A stretch of 64,000 nt of DNA, taken from contig OY282432.1 in assembly GCA_958295985.1 (NCBI GenBank), positions 1,736,001 through 1,800,000 on the forward strand. Direction: 5' to 3'. The position numbers and the translations under genes were made by a program. Source of the stretch: an uncultured Candidatus Binatia bacterium (GTDB lineage: Bacteria; Desulfobacterota; Binatia; UBA9968; JAJDTQ01). Under the pieces are notes generated by a model. That model was not told the DNA's origin. It searched no databases and saw only the letters and a list, made by a program, of their open reading frames with translations. This document shows positions 1 to 8,412 of this stretch, piece by piece; the stretch's first letter is position 1, and every line of letters begins with the position of its first letter.

Positions 1-753
1 CACGCTCGACAGGAACCGGATGTGGTCGCGGACGCCGCAGATCATGTTGCTGGTATGGGAGGTCATGACCTGCTCGCCGTTGTGCCACGCTTTGAGGGAG
101 AGATCCTGCGGTTCCGGTATCTCGTCCCTGGTGACGATCCAGGGCCCCTGCGGACTGAAGGTGTCGAATCCCTTGCGGATATTGCGGGTGTTCTGTTTGC
201 CGCGGCCCCAGGGGTCCCGCTGGCTGATGTCCCAGCAGATGGTGTAGCCGAAGACGTAGTCCAGCGCCTGCTCTTCGGTGACCTTCCGGGCCGTCTTGCC
301 GATGACGACGCACAGCTCGCACTCGAAGTCCACATCGTGCGACACTTTGGGGATGATCACGGCGCTGTCGGGTCCGATGATGGACGACACCGGCTTCAGG
401 AAGTCCTGGGACATGTGGTCGTCCTTGTCCGGCAGCTCCTGATGGCCGCCCCCCATGCGCGTCTCCATTTCCTTTCGGTGGTCCATGTAGTTGGCGGCCG
501 CGGCCCAGAGGGAGGTAGGGTTGTCTACGGGCGCCCGAAGGGTCACCTGACCCAGGGGCACCGAGTCGCCGGACCGGATGCATTCCTCGACACAGGGTGG
601 GGCGTCCGGGTTCCCCGTGAGCGCCTCGATGACCTGGACCATGGTGTAACCGGCCTTGAGGATCCCGGCCGCGACCATTGCCGCTCCGATGGGGTAGACC
701 CTGTCGTCCACCACCGCGCCTGCCTGCTTCGCGTCGTACGTACAAACCTTCAT
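1..753 (-). CDS. Fumarylacetoacetate hydrolase (FAH) family protein, 3' part beyond window
   Basis: The reading frame starts at an ATG (753-751) and stays open for 251 codons to the left edge, so the C-terminus is missing. FAH-fold enzymes cleave or decarboxylate acylpyruvates and related catabolic diketo acids using a divalent metal. The visible part has the N-terminal FAH region and the metal-binding core: E144 and E146 in DFECELCVVIGK and D175 in GYTICWDISQRD match the family's E-x-E...D ligands. A conserved stretch, QRDPWGRGKQ, follows. It is divergent from the VOC gene to its right, with a 185-bp shared intergenic region. Family assignment is firm; the substrate is not known. Confidence 0.88.
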   Translation of the reverse strand, partial: MKVCTYDAKQAGAVVDDRVYPIGAAMVAAGILKAGYTMVQVIEALTGNPDAPPCVEECIRSGDSVPLGQVTLRAPVDNPTSLWAAAANYMDHRKEMETRMGGGHQELPDKDDHMSQDFLKPVSSIIGPDSAVIIPKVSHDVDFECELCVVIGKTARKVTEEQALDYVFGYTICWDISQRDPWGRGKQNTRNIRKGFDTFSPQGPWIVTRDEIPEPQDLSLKAWHNGEQVMTSHTSNMICGVRDHIRFLSSV

Positions 754-938
754 GCAAACTCCTTCACTGTGCTGGGTGTCCCACGCATCTGTGAGACGCC
801 GCTCCGGGTAGCGTTGGTGCCTTATACCACAACGCGCGAGGGGTGGGACAGGGCGCGCCAGGCCGGGCGCGGATGTGATAGGGTTGAACCCTGGTAACGT
901 TCGACAACGACGGCGGCCGCCCGCCGCGGAGATGGCGC

Positions 939-1754
939 ATGAAGACACGGATCCGACACATCGCCCTCAATACGGAGAACTGGGACCGGATGGCCCGGTT
1001 CTATCAGACGGTCTTCGGCATGAAGAAGATCACCACCGGGATGACCGACGAGAAGGGAAACTACAATCCCGACCGCGGCCACATCAGCGACGGGGTCATC
1101 GGCTTCGCCATGCTGCAGAAGCATCCGGGGAACCAGTCCGGGCTGGATCACTTCGGTTTCGAGGTGGAGGAGATACCGGTGGTGCTGGAGCGGATGCGCA
1201 ACGACTATCCGGACCTGCTGGTGGCCAAGAGCCTGCCCCACGTGCCCTTCTCGGTCTCACGCGGCACCGACCCCTGCGGCACGCAGTACGATATCTCGCA
1301 AAAGGGCGAGGCCAAGGTCCGCGAGGGTTATCTGGAAGACGGCTGGGACCAGCCGCGGCAAATCAGTCACATCTCCATCCGCTCGAAGCAGCCGGAGCGG
1401 GTGGCCGAGTTCTACCACAAGGTGTTCGAGCTCGACGTTGGCGAGGTGCCGTCCCCGGACGGCAGTTTTCGGGTCACCGACGGGCGGGTGGAGTTGCTGG
1501 TGCGCCCGTGCGACAACGCGCTCTACCGGGGCATGCGCGAGGGGCTCGACCACATCGGGTTCCGCGTCGAGAACCTGGAGCGGACCCGGAAAGACATCAA
1601 GGCCCTCAGCGACGCCGCTCCCGAGGCGGCGCCCGCCAACCTGGACATCGGCCGTTTCGGCGCCATGACCCGGGCGGATCTCGAGGGTTGCGCCATCGGC
1701 CAGTACGCCATGGCCGACCCCGACGGTATCCTGTTGGACCTCACCGAGCATTGA
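939..1754 (+). CDS. Tandem VOC (glyoxalase/extradiol dioxygenase fold) protein
   Basis: A 271-aa protein made of two vicinal-oxygen-chelate modules. Module 1 is roughly residues 1-115 (opening MKTRIRHIALNTENW, with GLDHFGFEV later). Module 2 is roughly 135-271 (QISHISIRSKQPERVAEFYH, GLDHIGFRVENLE, ending DPDGILLDLTEH). Each repeats the H...DH/EH layout of metal-dependent VOC proteins. This two-module size fits extradiol-type dioxygenases or lyases of aromatic catabolism better than a single-domain glyoxalase. The start has no strong Shine-Dalgarno but agrees with the first VOC strand. Lying next to an FAH-family gene, a role in ring-cleavage or dicarbonyl catabolism is reasonable but inferred. 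Confidence 0.82.
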   Translation: MKTRIRHIALNTENWDRMARFYQTVFGMKKITTGMTDEKGNYNPDRGHISDGVIGFAMLQKHPGNQSGLDHFGFEVEEIPVVLERMRNDYPDLLVAKSLPHVPFSVSRGTDPCGTQYDISQKGEAKVREGYLEDGWDQPRQISHISIRSKQPERVAEFYHKVFELDVGEVPSPDGSFRVTDGRVELLVRPCDNALYRGMREGLDHIGFRVENLERTRKDIKALSDAAPEAAPANLDIGRFGAMTRADLEGCAIGQYAMADPDGILLDLTEH

Positions 1755-1958
1755 GGCGGATCCGCCTGGGCGCCCTTTGCTTCAGCAGTTGAGCGGAGAA
1801 AGGGAGCAGGGAGCCCACGTCCTGGATCTTCGTGGGCGGGCGCAGAGTGACGCTGAAGTCGCCGTGGCCAACGTTGGCGAGGTCCGGGCCATGAGCCGGA
1901 GCCTCCGCCGATGACGTCGTAGTGGTCAGCCATGTGATGTGTTCCCCTTTTCCGGTCG

Positions 1959-3314
1959 CTATCCCTTCGGTGTGGCCGCGCGGGCAAGGACGCCGGCGTC
2001 CTCCAGGTCCGCCACCTCCCGGCAGGCACGGATCATCGCCCGGGTTGATTCCGCGCCCAGCAGGGGATCGGCGAGGGCGTGGACCTTGTCTTCCATGGCC
2101 TCGTTGGACAGCGGACGCTCCAGGCTTCCCGAGGCCTGCTCGACGGTTTCCTCGAAGGAACGCCCGTCCTTCAACCGTACCCTGACCACGGCGCCGGCCT
2201 CGTGCACGGAGCCGTCCGCCACGGCCGAGACACGATCCCGCACCGCGGTGACCCGCGAGTCCTGCACGACCTCGTCGGTGAACTCGGCGACACCGACCTG
2301 CCCGAGAACGAGCGCGGCGCCCACGGCGTGGTACACGCTGAACTTGCCCTCGAGGCCGGTGCGCGGCGTCTTGTTGCCGGTGAGCTCCAGCACCAGGGGG
2401 TGGACCCGCAGCTCCACCGCCTCGATATCGTCACCGGCGAGTCCGTGTTCCCGTTTCATCCGGATGCAGCCGTCCAGGCTCGGATGGATGACGACGCCGC
2501 AGGGATAGGGCTTGTAGGTATTCAGCAGGATCTCGTAGCTGTCGCCGAGGCCGTCGCAGATGGCGGCGTAGTCCTGTTTCGTGGACAGCACCCGGGCGAA
2601 GCCCCGGGGGGCCTCGATGGCCCGTTCGGATCCGGTCAGCCCCTCGGCCGCCAGCAGGGCGGCGGCGAGGCCGTTCTGCGCCGCCCTGCCGATGTGGAAC
2701 GGCTTGCACATGGTGCCGAACATCTCCCGCAGCCCGGCGGCCTGGGTCGCGGCCGCGGCCAGGGCCCAGCACATGCGCCGGACGTCCAGCCCGAGCAGGC
2801 GTCCGGCCGCGGCCGCGGCTCCGAACACCCCGGCGGTGCCGGTGATGTGCCAGCCGGCGTCGTAGTGGTCCGGGTAGACGGCGTTGCCGATACGACACTC
2901 CACCTCGACCCCGAGGACCAGCGCATGAAGGAAGTCATGGCCGGAGACGGGCCGGTGCTCGGCCAGCGGCACCAGGGCGGAGGCCACCGGCCCCGCGGGA
3001 TGGATGATGGTGCGCAGGTGGGTGTCGTCGAAATCGAACACGTGGGAGCTGATGCCGTTGAGGAGCGACGCGTGCAGCACGTCGGCCCGCTCGGCGCGGC
3101 CCAACACCGAGGCCTGCGGCTGCCCCATGAAGGGGCCGAGGGCGCGCAGGGTGATGTCCACGGATTCGTGGCGCGATCCCCCCACGGCGCAGCCCATCCA
3201 GTTGAGCAGGGTGCGAGCGGCTTCTTCGCGCACCGGATCGGGAACGGTCTGAAAGTCCGACTCGCAAACCCACTCCGCCAGGCGTCTGGTCACTTCCAAC
3301 TCCGAGGTGCTCAT
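1959..3314 (-). CDS. MmgE/PrpD family protein (2-methylcitrate dehydratase-like)
   Basis: A 451-aa protein with full-length MmgE/PrpD similarity, including the conserved stretches FDFDDTHLRTIIHPAGP, GWHITGTAGVFGAA, GTMCKPFHIGRAAQNG and YKPYPCGVVIHPSLD. The family includes 2-methylcitrate dehydratase (PrpD), cis-aconitate decarboxylase and iminodisuccinate epimerase. In genomes rich in TTT transporters and amidohydrolases these paralogues are usually catabolic dehydratases or racemases of unknown substrate, so a prpD label is not justified: no prpB or prpC is nearby. It is transcribed away from the amidohydrolase at 3494. About 200 bp separate its end from the convergent VOC gene. Confidence 0.88.
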   Translation of the reverse strand: MSTSELEVTRRLAEWVCESDFQTVPDPVREEAARTLLNWMGCAVGGSRHESVDITLRALGPFMGQPQASVLGRAERADVLHASLLNGISSHVFDFDDTHLRTIIHPAGPVASALVPLAEHRPVSGHDFLHALVLGVEVECRIGNAVYPDHYDAGWHITGTAGVFGAAAAAGRLLGLDVRRMCWALAAAATQAAGLREMFGTMCKPFHIGRAAQNGLAAALLAAEGLTGSERAIEAPRGFARVLSTKQDYAAICDGLGDSYEILLNTYKPYPCGVVIHPSLDGCIRMKREHGLAGDDIEAVELRVHPLVLELTGNKTPRTGLEGKFSVYHAVGAALVLGQVGVAEFTDEVVQDSRVTAVRDRVSAVADGSVHEAGAVVRVRLKDGRSFEETVEQASGSLERPLSNEAMEDKVHALADPLLGAESTRAMIRACREVADLEDAGVLARAATPKG

Positions 3315-3493
3315 GGGCAGGGCTCCATCACGGGGAATGCCGGCGTCTACGGGACGCCGGCGGTGAATGAGGTCTTGGCGTCAGCGGCCCGCCGCCCCGT
3401 GCCGGTGACTTGACAATGTAGCCAGGTGTCTTCCATGGTAGGTGTCTTCAATGTTGATCGTATCAATCTACCGTGAATCGACGGAGGTGAGAA

Positions 3494-4615
3494 ATGAACT
3501 GTGTAGATGCTGACGGCCACGTGGAAGAGTGCCTGGATACCTTCGACGACAAGTACCTGGACCCCAACTTCCGCGGCCAGCGGCCTCGGGTGGTCGGGGT
3601 GGACGGCATGGCCTACTGGATGATCGACGAGCAGCTCTTCCCCCGCCGGGTAGGCCGGGGCTGCAACAACCTCGGCACGCCCGTAACCATCAACGGCGAG
3701 CCTGCGAAACACTCGGTGGGCAAGGCGGACAGCGTCGCCAGCCAGGAGCTCACCAACGTTTCCGAGCGGCTCGAGATCATGGACGAGGAAGAGATCGCCG
3801 TGCAGGTGGTGTATCCGACGCTCTTTCTCGCCTATCCGCTGACCACCAACACCGCTCTGGCCACCGCGCTGTGCGACTCCTACAACCGTTGGCTGGGAGA
3901 CAGGCTGAGCGGAAACGACCGTATCAAGTGGGCCGCGGTGGTGAATCTCGACGACGTGGGCGGGGCCGTGCGCGCGGTGCGCGAGGCCAAGGGGCTGGGA
4001 GCCGTGGCGGTCATGGTGCTGGGCACCGCGGGGGACCGGCTGCTGGACGACGACGAGTTGCTGCCGTTTCATGAAGCGGTGGAGGAAGAGAACCTCGCGC
4101 TGGGTGTTCACGTAGGCTGGTCGTGCCCGTCGGTCAACAACCTCTATTCGCACATCTATCCCTCCGGCGTCATTGCGTTCCACATGCCGGTGCTGATGGC
4201 GTGTACCTCCCTGATCGCCGGCGGCATCCTCGACCGGTTTCCCGAGTTGCGTGTGGTGTTCCTCGAGGCCGGATGCATGTGGGTGCCCTTCATGCTCGAC
4301 CGGCTGAAGCACCGGTATGAAAACCAGGGAGAACTCCTTTTGAAGTTCCTTCCCGAGTGTGTTCCCAGGCAGGCGCTGCCGGCCATGGACTACATCGAGA
4401 AAGGCAACCTGTACTTCAGCGCCGAGATCGAGGACTCCCTGCTGCCCCAGGTGATGGACCTGGTGGGCCAGGGACAGGTCGTAACCGGGACGGACATGCC
4501 CCACGGCGACCGGGAACGCTTCGCCGCGCGGATGCTGCGTGAGCGGACCGACATCTCCGACGCGGCCAAGGACGCCATTCTGGATGCCAATCCCAGGCGG
4601 TTGTACGCGCTGTAG
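3494..4615 (+). CDS. Amidohydrolase-2 family metal-dependent hydrolase
   Basis: A 373-aa amidohydrolase-2 (ACMSD-like TIM barrel) protein. A strong ribosome binding site (GGAGGTGA) lies just before the ATG. The usual N-terminal HxH metal motif is present as D-A-D-G-H (residues 5-9), a variant common in this family. Later ligand regions are LGVHVGW and TGTDMPHGD. Family members decarboxylate or hydrolyse aromatic acids and related compounds; the substrate cannot be read from sequence. It is followed 80 bp later by an Asp/Glu-racemase-like gene on the same strand, probably one transcript. Three further paralogues (36867, 41477, 47588) occur in the window. Confidence 0.85.
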   Translation: MNCVDADGHVEECLDTFDDKYLDPNFRGQRPRVVGVDGMAYWMIDEQLFPRRVGRGCNNLGTPVTINGEPAKHSVGKADSVASQELTNVSERLEIMDEEEIAVQVVYPTLFLAYPLTTNTALATALCDSYNRWLGDRLSGNDRIKWAAVVNLDDVGGAVRAVREAKGLGAVAVMVLGTAGDRLLDDDELLPFHEAVEEENLALGVHVGWSCPSVNNLYSHIYPSGVIAFHMPVLMACTSLIAGGILDRFPELRVVFLEAGCMWVPFMLDRLKHRYENQGELLLKFLPECVPRQALPAMDYIEKGNLYFSAEIEDSLLPQVMDLVGQGQVVTGTDMPHGDRERFAARMLRERTDISDAAKDAILDANPRRLYAL

Positions 4616-4695
4616 GACTCGCGGCCGAAAGCGGCGACCCGGATAGCGACCAAGAGCGGAGACGGCGGGAGACGCGTGATCTCCGGGAGACCGGC

Positions 4696-5478
4696 ATGGC
4701 ACTGAAGACTTCGCTCGGGGCCACCTACGGCTGGCGCGCCCGCATCGGGTTCGTCACTCCCAGCCCGGGCCATGAGAACAACGGCTACGAGTTCTATCTC
4801 ATGGCGCCCGACGGCGTCACCATCGTGATGACGTCGCTCCACGTCACCCAGTTGACCCAGCAGCAGTACGACGACGCGGTGAGCCGCATGGACGTCGCCG
4901 TGGCCGAGCTTGAGGACCGGCGGGTGGACTCCATCATCCAGGCGGGAGTTCCCCTGGTGGTGACCCGGGGGTGGGGCTTCGAGGAGAAGCTGTTGGCCGA
5001 AGTGGCGCGCCAGACCGCCATTCCCATGGCCACGGACATCGGCGCCTGTATCCGCGCCATGCAGACCCTGGGCATGAGGCGCGTGGTCATGCTGACGCCC
5101 TTCGACGAGTCCATGGACCGGCGGCTCGTCGAATACGCCGGCCACGCCGGCATCGAGGTGGTGGCCACGCGATCCCTCTGGCCGTCCGACGAGGCCGCCA
5201 TGTCGCGGCGCTACGGCGTCTCCACCATGCCCCTGGCCGAGCCCTATCACGCCGCCAAGGCTCTCTACCTCTCGACCCCCGCGGCCGACGGCATCTGGAT
5301 CACCGGCGCCCTCATGCCCAGCGTGGCCATCATCGACAGCCTCGAACGGGACCTCCGCATCCCCGTGGTCACCAGCATGCAAGCCATGATGTGGGCCGGC
5401 CTTGGGCTGGCCCGGGTCAAGGCCGAGGTGGCCGGCTACGGCCGCCTGTTCGACCACGCGTACGATACAGGCGCCTGA
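4696..5478 (+). CDS. Asp/Glu racemase superfamily protein (maleate isomerase / arylmalonate decarboxylase-like)
   Basis: A 260-aa protein of the maleate cis-trans isomerase / arylmalonate decarboxylase branch of the Asp/Glu/hydantoin racemase superfamily. Visible hallmarks are an N-terminal RIGFVTPSPGHENNGYEFY, SIIQAGVPLVVTRGWGFEE, MATDIGACIRAMQTLGMRRVVMLTPF and WITGALMPSVAIIDSLERDL. Characterised members use two cysteines, or one in the decarboxylase, at the positions occupied here by GVP and TGA. Neither is cysteine; the only Cys seen is in GACIRAM. The protein may therefore catalyse a different reaction or be inactive. It is probably cotranscribed with the upstream amidohydrolase. Confidence 0.75.
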   Translation: MALKTSLGATYGWRARIGFVTPSPGHENNGYEFYLMAPDGVTIVMTSLHVTQLTQQQYDDAVSRMDVAVAELEDRRVDSIIQAGVPLVVTRGWGFEEKLLAEVARQTAIPMATDIGACIRAMQTLGMRRVVMLTPFDESMDRRLVEYAGHAGIEVVATRSLWPSDEAAMSRRYGVSTMPLAEPYHAAKALYLSTPAADGIWITGALMPSVAIIDSLERDLRIPVVTSMQAMMWAGLGLARVKAEVAGYGRLFDHAYDTGA

Positions 5479-5756
5479 TCTCCCCGGCGGGAAGGGCGAC
5501 AGGTCCCCAACCTGTTTCGACCTCGAAACTCGCGACCCTATCAATCAGTATCTTGCGGTCCTGACGGCTGCTCGACCTCCCGGCTGGCTGTATGGAACCC
5601 GCGTGTCGGGAGGACCCGAAGTGATGTACCCGGTGGAAGATGGTATGATGTAACCATGCCTTCAGTTGTTCTGCGACCCCTGCGACTCTTCGCCCGATCC
5701 TGTCAGCGACGACTCCCCTGAGGACGCGGTCGTAGGCGCGAACAGGAGATGCAATC

Positions 5757-5945
5757 GTGCGTACCATAAAGCAGGCGTGCAGACCCCGGCCAAGGGCCTT
5801 CGACAGCCTCACGTGGCTCCGCGCCGAGCTGTCCGACTACTGGCCGCAACGCGAGGCGCTGGCCGCCATCCTCCGCTACCTCGCCGCCATCGACGGCGAC
5901 CACTGGCGCGAAGACGCCGCCGTCGTGGAGAACGACCATGTGTGA
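5757..5945 (+). CDS. Small hypothetical protein (62 aa)
   Basis: A short frame beginning at a GTG with AGGAG eight bases upstream, encoding MRTIKQACRPRPRAFDSLTW and ending DAAVVENDHV. I do not recognise the sequence. It stands alone in the otherwise gene-poor stretch 5479-6107 between the catabolic genes and the AT-richer ParA/RelSpo cassette, so it may be the edge of a gene broken when that cassette arrived. The rest of the stretch shows only the promoter at 6035-6063. Confidence 0.35.
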   Translation: MRTIKQACRPRPRAFDSLTWLRAELSDYWPQREALAAILRYLAAIDGDHWREDAAVVENDHV

Positions 5946-6034
5946 AGTCGTTGCCGTGCCATCCGCACCGTAGCCTGACGACTTCCAATGACGTCTCCAT
6001 GTCAAAGGCGTTCACATGCCGCCGCCGGACTCTA

Positions 6035-6063
6035 TTGTTCAAACCTGTTCACTTGCGTACAAT
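6035..6063 (+). promoter_or_regulatory. Sigma70-type promoter for the ParA/RelSpo cassette
   Basis: TTGTTC (6035-6040), a 17-bp spacer and TACAAT (6058-6063) sit about 45 bp before the first gene of the cassette. Spacing is optimal and both hexamers match consensus at four or more positions. The cassette is AT-richer than its surroundings and appears to bring its own promoter. Confidence 0.55.
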
Positions 6064-6107
6064 CTCCGTGGGTGTTTCAATAACTCAGTTCGCTCGGAGG
6101 AATGGCT

Positions 6108-6716
6108 ATGGCAGAGCAAGAGCAGACCAACGACCAGAGCATCTACGCCGTCGTTGACAAGGTAATCCAGGATCTCCTTCCGTTCGACCCATACAGTCGG
6201 CTGAGGGTGTATCGAACCGTCGGGACCTTCTTTGGCTTTGAGGACTCGTACCCCAGGGTTGCCAGGAGTGTGGATAGTCGAATTCCCGAAAAGATCTCAC
6301 GAGAACCGCAATTCTCCAGTTCGGAGGAATTGACACCCAAGGAATTCTTGCTCCGAAAGCAACCGAACACCAACGTTGAACGTGTTGCTTGCCTTGCATA
6401 CTACCTGGCCCACCACAGAGACGTTCACCAATTCAAGACTATTGATATAAACAAGCTGAATACGGAAGCCGCCCAGACCAAGCTGTCCAACGCCTCCTAC
6501 GCCATCCACGATGCCGTTAGAGCCGGATACCTTGCAGCAGCGACAAAGGGCATGAAGCAATTGTCCGCACAAGGGGAGCAGTATGTTAATGCCTTGCCTG
6601 ATCGTGACGCCGCAAAAGCGGTTAAGCCGCGAACGTCGAAGCGATCTCGCAGGAAGGTCCGCATGAACCGAGCAGAAAGCGATCACGACCAGGAGCAGGT
6701 CAAGCCGAATGAGTAA
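6108..6716 (+). CDS. Unnamed helical (winged-helix-like) protein, first gene of ParA/RelSpo cassette
   Basis: A 202-aa hypothetical protein. The ATG at 6108 is preferred over 6102 because GGAGG (6096-6100) is then seven bases upstream. The N-terminal half is helical with no motif I can name. The middle (KEFLLRKQPNTNVERVAC, then KTIDINKLNTEAAQTKLSNA and a YAIHDAVRAGYL stretch) looks like a compact helical, possibly DNA-binding, fold seen in mobile-element proteins. The C-terminus is very basic (RTSKRSRRKVRMNR). It overlaps the ParA gene by 8 bp, implying coupled translation. It could be a DNA-binding partner of the ParA ATPase or an antitoxin-like regulator. Function unknown. Confidence 0.7.
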   Translation: MAEQEQTNDQSIYAVVDKVIQDLLPFDPYSRLRVYRTVGTFFGFEDSYPRVARSVDSRIPEKISREPQFSSSEELTPKEFLLRKQPNTNVERVACLAYYLAHHRDVHQFKTIDINKLNTEAAQTKLSNASYAIHDAVRAGYLAAATKGMKQLSAQGEQYVNALPDRDAAKAVKPRTSKRSRRKVRMNRAESDHDQEQVKPNE

Positions 6717-7692
6717 TCCCGTCCGCATCACGATCTATAACCACAAAGGTGGTGTCGGGAAAACCACGCTCACGGTGAACATTGCGTTTGCTCTTTCATC
6801 TTTGGGAAAGTCTGTTCTGGTGGTCGACAGCGATCCCCAGTGTAACCTTACCTCGTATCTTCTCGCGGACGATGTCGTCGATGACCTTCTGAACCACTCC
6901 AACGATCAAAGAGGGCAAACTATCTGGAGCGCACTCAAACCTATCATCGACAACACAGGGTCAGTTCGTCTAATAGACCTGACAGAGATCAAAGACCTTG
7001 CTCTCTTGCCGGGCGATATAAGGCTTTCCGAATTCGAAGAGTTTCTGGGAGACTCTTGGGCCGATGGATTCAAGAGACGCATTGGCGCGTTGCGAGCCAC
7101 TTCCTCAATAAGTGATCTGATTTCCAGTTTAGCTCACCAGCGTGACTTTGATTTCGTATTTTACGATACAGGACCAAATATAGGCCCGCTCAATCGCGTA
7201 CTTCTGCTGGATTCTGACTTTTTCATAGTACCTGTGGCATGTGACCTGTTTTCTACTCGGGCGCTCGCCACACTTGGCCAAACGATCAAGAAGTGGATTA
7301 TCGACGCTGGGACCATTGACGCCATCGCGCCCGATGGTGCGATGGTACTGAAAGGGAGGCCGAAGTTTCTCGGTTACATACCTCAGCGATTCAAGGTTTA
7401 TGGTCAAGAGATGACATGGGAGGCCAATTCCTACTATGAGAAAATCAAGAGCCGTGTGTATAGGGACGTGTCCTCGGTGTTGCGCGAGATCGATAAGAAA
7501 TTGGCGCCGAAGGCCTCGGTAGATCCTGTAGTCGATAAAGTTCAGGATCTTGCGTCGCTTGTCCAGGTAGCTCAACGCGAGGGCGTGGCCATTTGGGATT
7601 GCGAGGCTTCGGCCAATTATGGCCTGAAAAAGACAGCAAAGAACTCGTTTTTTCGAATCGCCAAGCACATTGTGCGTGCGACTGCTGATTGA
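6709..7692 (+). CDS. ParA/MinD-type P-loop ATPase
   Basis: A 327-aa SIMIBI-class ATPase. The deviant Walker A motif is at residues 12-20 (H-KGGVGKTT, signature lysine K13), Walker A' VLVVDSDPQ around 36-44 (D40, D42), and Walker B-like DFDFVFYDTGPN near 150. ParA proteins dimerise on ATP, bind DNA and move or position cargo. Here the gene lies between a helical basic protein and a RelA/SpoT-like synthetase rather than beside a parB. Gene start overlaps the previous stop by 8 bp, and the next gene starts 7 bp after its stop, so the three form one operon. The C-terminal 100 residues are longer than in minimal plasmid ParA. Confidence 0.85.
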   Translation: MSNPVRITIYNHKGGVGKTTLTVNIAFALSSLGKSVLVVDSDPQCNLTSYLLADDVVDDLLNHSNDQRGQTIWSALKPIIDNTGSVRLIDLTEIKDLALLPGDIRLSEFEEFLGDSWADGFKRRIGALRATSSISDLISSLAHQRDFDFVFYDTGPNIGPLNRVLLLDSDFFIVPVACDLFSTRALATLGQTIKKWIIDAGTIDAIAPDGAMVLKGRPKFLGYIPQRFKVYGQEMTWEANSYYEKIKSRVYRDVSSVLREIDKKLAPKASVDPVVDKVQDLASLVQVAQREGVAIWDCEASANYGLKKTAKNSFFRIAKHIVRATAD

Positions 7693-7699
7693 GGAAGGC

Positions 7700-8368
7700 A
7701 TGATGTTGTCGAGTACTGAACGTCGTCGCATCAAGGAAGCAGCCGACTACTTCAAGGCCAACCGACATCTGTTCGAGTCATTCGCCCAGTCGCTCATGGC
7801 CTATTTCGAGAACAGCCCGGAACTCAGGGAATTTATCCATTTCATTAAATACAGAATTAAGGATGAAGGGAGTTTGCGGGCGAAGTTGGAAAGAGTCCTC
7901 ACGAGTGCAGGCGACCAGGATCTCGTGGGCAAGATTACAGACTTTGCGGGTCTCCGAATCATTCATTTGCACATGGACCAGTTGACGGCCATACATCCGC
8001 TTGTGTTGGACATTCTGAAAGAGCAGAGGTGCGAACTGTTGGAGAGCCCAAAGGCTTACTGTTGGGACATGGAGTACGAGGATCTGTTTCGCCAGATGGG
8101 CGTCGAAGCGGTTCGGAGAGACACCATGTATATGACGGTTCACTACGACATCGTAGCTAACCAGCGGAAGAGGATCACCTGTGAGCTTCAGGTGCGGCCT
8201 CTGATGGAGGAGTTGTGGGGTGAGGTTTCCCATCGAATCAACTACCCGAACGAGTCGCCGAGCGCATCGTGTCAGGATCAACTGAAGGTACTGGCGCGCC
8301 TGACTTCAGGTTGCGGGCGTCTGGTAGATTCCATATTCAAGACGCACCGTGAGGCTCTCGAACGATGA
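7700..8368 (+). CDS. RelA/SpoT-domain nucleotide pyrophosphokinase (small alarmone synthetase-like)
   Basis: A 222-aa single-domain protein of the RelA/SpoT synthetase superfamily. Recognisable motifs are RIKDEGSL (R52, K54), DFAGLRI (D81, G84, R86), YMTVHYD (Y144, H148), CELQVR (E162, Q164, R166) and ELWGEVSHRINY (170-182). No HD hydrolase or TGS domain is present. Family members make (p)ppGpp or, as toxic small alarmone synthetases, pyrophosphorylate adenine nucleotides or the tRNA CCA end. Position as last gene of a ParA operon in an AT-rich island suggests a toxin-like or defence role, which is inference. The Shine-Dalgarno is GAGGAAGG. Confidence 0.85.
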   Translation: MMLSSTERRRIKEAADYFKANRHLFESFAQSLMAYFENSPELREFIHFIKYRIKDEGSLRAKLERVLTSAGDQDLVGKITDFAGLRIIHLHMDQLTAIHPLVLDILKEQRCELLESPKAYCWDMEYEDLFRQMGVEAVRRDTMYMTVHYDIVANQRKRITCELQVRPLMEELWGEVSHRINYPNESPSASCQDQLKVLARLTSGCGRLVDSIFKTHREALER

Positions 8369-8412
8369 CAATACCGCGATAGAGCAGAGCCACATCACGT
8401 CGTGCAGACGCA

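Noticed and set aside
875-1792. 305-aa plus-strand frame across the tandem VOC gene
   Set aside because: Shadow frame with Arg/Gly-rich composition; the VOC reading frame has clear family motifs.
1860-1933. Minus-strand frame starting MADHYDVIGGGSGS, like a FAD enzyme N-terminus
   Set aside because: Only about 14 residues resemble the GxGxxG start, one residue is missing, no ribosome site, and the continuation has no homology. It may be a scar but cannot be called a gene.
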